DNA of 7,954 nucleotides from contig CAZQDA010000110.1 in NCBI GenBank assembly GCA_964592155.1, positions 1 to 7,954 of the forward strand. The letters are read 5' to 3'. The translations under genes were made by a program, and so were the position numbers. This DNA comes from Christensenella sp964592155 (GTDB taxonomy: Bacteria > Bacillota > Clostridia > Christensenellales > Christensenellaceae). Shown piece after piece: positions 5,553 through 7,954 of the stretch. The notes below the pieces were generated by a model. That model made no database searches and was not told the DNA's origin. It saw only the letters and a program-made list of their open reading frames with translations. Position 1 is the stretch's first letter. Each line of letters begins with the position of its first letter.

Positions 5553-6089
5553 TTACATACCCGTCTTACCAACTTTGCGGCGGATATACTCGCCTTCGTA
5601 CTTAATGCCCTTGCCTTTATAAGGCTCCGGCGGACGAAGCGTACGGATATTCGCTGCGCATTGGCCAACCGCCTGTTTATCAATTCCCTTGATAATAATG
5701 CTGTTGGGAGTTGGCACTTCAAAGGTGATTCCTTTGGGCGCTTCCACTTCCACCGGATGGGAATATCCAAGTCCGAATACAAGCTTCTGCCCCTGCAATT
5801 GCACTCTATAACCAACACCGACGATCTCCAGCTTTTTCTCAAAGCCATCTGAAACGCCTTTGACCATATTTGCAAGAAGCGCGCGCGTCAGGCCATGCAG
5901 CGCCTTTGATTGCTTTTCTTCGGAATCGCGCGTAAGAATGATTTGCTCGCCTTCCTGCGTAATCGTGATTTTATCACTGAATTCTGCTTTTAATTCGCCA
6001 TTTTTACCCTTAACGGTTACTTCGTTTCCCGCCTTGCTTACGGTTACGCCGGAGGGTAAATCGATAGGCAATTTTCCTATTCTTGACAT
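5553..6089 (-). CDS. rplF: Large-subunit ribosomal protein L6
   Basis: L6 lies near the elongation factor binding site at the base of the L7/L12 stalk. The 178 residues show the MSRIGKLPI start, two similar domains (about 1-80 and 85-178), and the C-terminal signature PPEPYKGKGI followed by YEGEYIRRKVGKTG (about 153-177). The N-terminal VKGPKG motif reads VKGKNG, a mild change. The ATG is eight bases after GGAGG at a normal distance, and the rpsH stop TAG is 15 bases upstream. The protein ends two to three residues after the GKTG that closes many family members. Confidence 0.98.
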   Translation of the reverse strand: MSRIGKLPIDLPSGVTVSKAGNEVTVKGKNGELKAEFSDKITITQEGEQIILTRDSEEKQSKALHGLTRALLANMVKGVSDGFEKKLEIVGVGYRVQLQGQKLVFGLGYSHPVEVEAPKGITFEVPTPNSIIIKGIDKQAVGQCAANIRTLRPPEPYKGKGIKYEGEYIRRKVGKTGM

Positions 6090-6104
6090 TTTCTAAACCT
6101 CCAA

Positions 6105-6503
6105 CTACCAAATATAGGCGATTACTTCGCCGCCAACGGCTTCACGGCGCGCCTGCGCGTCTGTGATGATGCCCTTGGACGTGGAAATAATAGCGATACC
6201 AAGACCATTGAGGACGCGGGGCAGCTTATCGTGCCGCGCATACACCCGAAGGCCCGGCTTTGAAATCTTCTTGAGCCCGGAGATTACTTTCTCCCCGCCC
6301 GGTCCATATTTCAATTTAATTCTCAGCGTTCCCTGAACGCCGTCATCTATAAACTCGCAGCCTTTAATATAGCCCTCTTGGAGCAATATCTGACCAATTG
6401 CCTTTTTCATATTGGACGCAGGTACTTCTACAACTTCGTGTTTTGCAGTAAGCCCGTTACGAATGCGTGTAAGCATATCTGCGACAGAATCTGTTACCGG
6501 CAT
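6105..6503 (-). CDS. rpsH: Small-subunit ribosomal protein S8
   Basis: S8 is an early-binding 30S protein that recognises the central domain of 16S rRNA; in E. coli it also represses the spc operon. The 132-residue product has the usual start DSVADMLTRIRNG, the middle LKYGPGGEKVI segment, and the RNA-binding signature STSKGIITD (107-115), ending GGEVIAYIW. A strong AAGGAGG (6510-6516) sits 7 bases before the ATG. No S8-type mRNA target can be recognised in the short spacers of this cluster. Confidence 0.99.
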   Translation of the reverse strand: MPVTDSVADMLTRIRNGLTAKHEVVEVPASNMKKAIGQILLQEGYIKGCEFIDDGVQGTLRIKLKYGPGGEKVISGLKKISKPGLRVYARHDKLPRVLNGLGIAIISTSKGIITDAQARREAVGGEVIAYIW

Positions 6504-6532
6504 ATTGTTTCCTCCTTCTTTTTCTTAAAAGA

Positions 6533-6718
6533 TTACCAGCTTGCTTTTTTCACACCGGGGATTTGACCGCGGTATGCAAGCTCACGAAAGCAAACACGGC
6601 AAATGCCGTATTTTCTCAGCACGGAATGAGGCCTACCGCAAATACGGCATCTTGTGTAATTGCGTGTAGAGAATTTGGAACCCCTCTGCTGCTTGATGAT
6701 CATACTTTTCTTAGCCAT
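6533..6718 (-). CDS. rpsN: Small-subunit ribosomal protein S14, zinc-binding type (S14Z)
   Basis: S14 is in the 30S head next to S3 and S10. This is the short 61-residue form with zinc ligands C24, C27, C40 and C43, followed by FRELAYRGQIPGVKKASW, the diagnostic C-terminus. This form is typical of Gram-positives; the long, zinc-free form of about 89-101 residues found in enterobacteria is not present. The ribosome binding site TAAGGGAGG includes the rplE stop, and its GGGAGG is 12 bases before the ATG, a long gap, but the conserved MAKKSMI start is clear. The protein ends 29 bases before rpsH. Confidence 0.99.
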   Translation of the reverse strand: MAKKSMIIKQQRGSKFSTRNYTRCRICGRPHSVLRKYGICRVCFRELAYRGQIPGVKKASW

Positions 6719-6736
6719 GATAACTTCTTTCCTCCC

Positions 6737-7276
6737 TTAGTGCGCAAACGGCATACCCATCTGGGTCAGTAGCTCTCTTGCTTCTTCGTCAGTATTTGCT
6801 GTCGTTACCACAATGATGTCCATACCGCGGATTGCGTCCACTTTATCGTACTCGATTTCCGGGAACACGAGCTGCTCTTTGAAGCCCATAGCAAAATTGC
6901 CTCTGCCATCAAAGGATTTTGCAGAAAGTCCTCTGAAGTCGCGCACGCGCGGGATTGCGATGCTGATGAGCTTATCAATAAACTCATACATTCTGTCACC
7001 CCTGAGCGTCACCTTCGCACCGATCTTCATTCCTTCGCGCAACTTAAAGTTCGCGACGGATTTCTTTGCATAGGTAACCACCGGCTTTTGACCGGAAATA
7101 ACCGTCAAGTCTTCCACTGCCGAGTCAAGGGCTTTCGGGTTATCTTTTGCTTCGCCAAGCCCCATGTTGATTACAACTTTTTCGAGCTTGGGTACCTGAT
7201 TTACGTTTTTATACTCAAATTTTTGCATCATAGCGGGCATAATTTCCGCTTTATACGTATCTTTTAATCTTGGCAT
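6737..7276 (-). CDS. rplE: Large-subunit ribosomal protein L5
   Basis: L5 binds 5S rRNA in the central protuberance and contacts the P-site tRNA. The 179-residue product has the family's standard length. Signatures include PKLEKVVINMGLGEA (29-43), SGQKPVVTYAKKSVANFKLR (61-80), GAKVTLRG (86-93) and the very conserved KLISIAIPRVRDFRG (102-116), with a C-terminal TANTDEEARELL. The ATG at 7274-7276 has GGGAGG 12 bases upstream, beyond the rplX stop TGA. Nothing is missing in the sequence. Confidence 0.99.
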   Translation of the reverse strand: MPRLKDTYKAEIMPAMMQKFEYKNVNQVPKLEKVVINMGLGEAKDNPKALDSAVEDLTVISGQKPVVTYAKKSVANFKLREGMKIGAKVTLRGDRMYEFIDKLISIAIPRVRDFRGLSAKSFDGRGNFAMGFKEQLVFPEIEYDKVDAIRGMDIIVVTTANTDEEARELLTQMGMPFAH

Positions 7277-7299
7277 ATCAGATAATTACCTCCCTTCAC

Positions 7300-7614
7300 T
7301 CACAGCGCCGCTCCGCATTTTTTGCAAACGCGGATCTTGTTGCCGTCTTTCATTTCATGCCCTACTCTTGTCGCCTTGGAACATTTGGGGCATACTACCA
7401 TCACATTGGACGCATTAAAAGCGCCTTCCTGCTTAATGATTCCACCGGGCGTCGTCTGGTTTTTCGGCTTTTTATGCTTTGTGAGCATATTCACGCCCTC
7501 CAGAACCACTTTTCCAGCCGAAGGCTCTACTCTCAAAACCTTTGCCTGTTTTCCTTTTTCTTTGCCGGAGATGACAACTGCTGTATCGCCTTTTTTAATT
7601 TTCAGTGTGTTCAT
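7300..7614 (-). CDS. rplX: Large-subunit ribosomal protein L24 (with CxxC zinc ribbon)
   Basis: L24 is an assembly initiator that binds the 5' domain of 23S rRNA. The 104-residue product opens with the KOW motif (KIKKGDTAVVISGKEKGK, about 5-22), followed by the VEGVN-like block EGVNMLTKH and GGIIKQEGAFNASNVM. The C-terminus carries two cysteine pairs, C75/C78 and C97/C100, forming a probable zinc ribbon; this is the zinc-type L24. The ATG follows a strong TAAGGAGG whose TAA is the rplN stop, with about nine bases between the core and the start. Confidence 0.99.
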   Translation of the reverse strand: MNTLKIKKGDTAVVISGKEKGKQAKVLRVEPSAGKVVLEGVNMLTKHKKPKNQTTPGGIIKQEGAFNASNVMVVCPKCSKATRVGHEMKDGNKIRVCKKCGAAL

Positions 7615-7628
7615 ACGTTATCCCCTCC

Positions 7629-7954
7629 TTACAAAACTTCCGGGGCAAGCGACACGATTTTCATATAATCCTTGTCTCTAAGCTCCCTGGCAACAGGCCC
7701 AAAAATACGCGTTCCTTTGGGCTGCTTATTGTTATCAATAATCACTGCTGCGTTTTCGTCAAATCTGATGTGCGAACCGTCTACTCTTCTGACTCCGCTC
7801 ACGGAGCGTACGACAACGGCTTTCACCACGTCTTTTTTCTTAACTACGCCGCCGGGCGTCGCAGTTTTCACAGATGCAATAATCACATCGCCGATATTGG
7901 CCGTCTTTTTGACGCTGCCGCCCATCACGCGAATGCACTGGATTATTTTAGCGC
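7629..7954 (-). CDS. rplN: Large-subunit ribosomal protein L14, lacking its first residues (window edge)
   Basis: L14 sits at the 50S–30S interface and binds the silencing factor RsfS in many bacteria. The frame is open to the right edge; before the first possible GTG it encodes AKIIQCIR, which matches the family's GA-REVLTIKV region, so the gene is cut rather than starting inside. About 108 residues are visible and about 15 are missing relative to the usual 122. Signatures are GGSVKKTANIGDVI, ATPGGVVKK, the SGVRRVDGSHIRFDENAAV block and the C-terminus GPVARELRDKDYMKIVSLAPEVL in two parts. It would normally follow rpsQ, outside the window. Confidence 0.98.
   Translation of the reverse strand, partial: AKIIQCIRVMGGSVKKTANIGDVIIASVKTATPGGVVKKKDVVKAVVVRSVSGVRRVDGSHIRFDENAAVIIDNNKQPKGTRIFGPVARELRDKDYMKIVSLAPEVL

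Noticed and set aside
7277..7299. E. coli-like S8 autoregulatory target at the start of rplE
   Set aside because: The rplX–rplE spacer is only 23 bases and shows no hairpin resembling the S8 rRNA site.
7926..7928. GTG as the start of rplN
   Set aside because: The frame continues to the window edge with residues matching L14 (AKIIQCIR before VMGGS), so the gene is cut by the window and this GTG is an internal Val codon.

Overview
The window is a continuous piece of the bacterial spc–alpha ribosomal protein cluster, read entirely from the minus strand (right to left). In transcription order the genes are rplN (L14, 5' end cut by the window edge), rplX (L24), rplE (L5), rpsN (S14, zinc type), rpsH (S8), rplF (L6), rplR (L18), rpsE (S5), rpmD (L30), rplO (L15), secY, adk, map, a KOW-domain RNA-binding gene, infA, rpmJ (L36), rpsM (S13) and rpsK (S11, only the first 18 codons visible). 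I see no mobile element, CRISPR array, rRNA, tRNA or plus-strand gene, and no stretch above 300 bases without a gene; the longest gap is 438-611.

The organism is most likely a low-to-mid GC Gram-positive of the Bacillota, probably of clostridial type. The reasons are the order secY-adk-map-KOW-infA-rpmJ-rpsM-rpsK, the 61-residue zinc-binding S14, zinc-type L24 and L36, an adenylate kinase with a four-cysteine LID, strong AGGAGG ribosome binding sites on most genes, and some TTG/GTG starts. A genus cannot be named from this sequence alone.

The right part (2736-7954) holds large- and small-subunit proteins followed by the SecY translocon channel. The middle (612-2687) holds non-ribosomal housekeeping genes tied to protein synthesis: nucleotide balance (adk), N-terminal methionine removal (map), a putative ribosome-associated RNA-binding protein, initiation factor 1, then L36. 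The left part (1-437) starts the alpha block (S13, S11). Genes are packed tightly: secY overlaps rplO at TAATG, map overlaps adk at ATGA, and five stop codons are fused to the next gene's Shine-Dalgarno (TAAGG[G]AGG), so translation is probably coupled along much of the message.

The one region with unexplained structure is the 174-base rpmJ–rpsM gap. It carries a nested inverted repeat (545-601), a strong extended -10 promoter candidate (516-544) and a roughly 70-base leader before rpsM that can fold next to its ribosome binding site. This suggests a separate start for the alpha genes and possibly autoregulation. I do not see a wholly new biological system here; the remaining points of interest are a shortened adenylate kinase LID, a start-codon correction for infA and two substitutions at normally conserved ribosomal protein positions.
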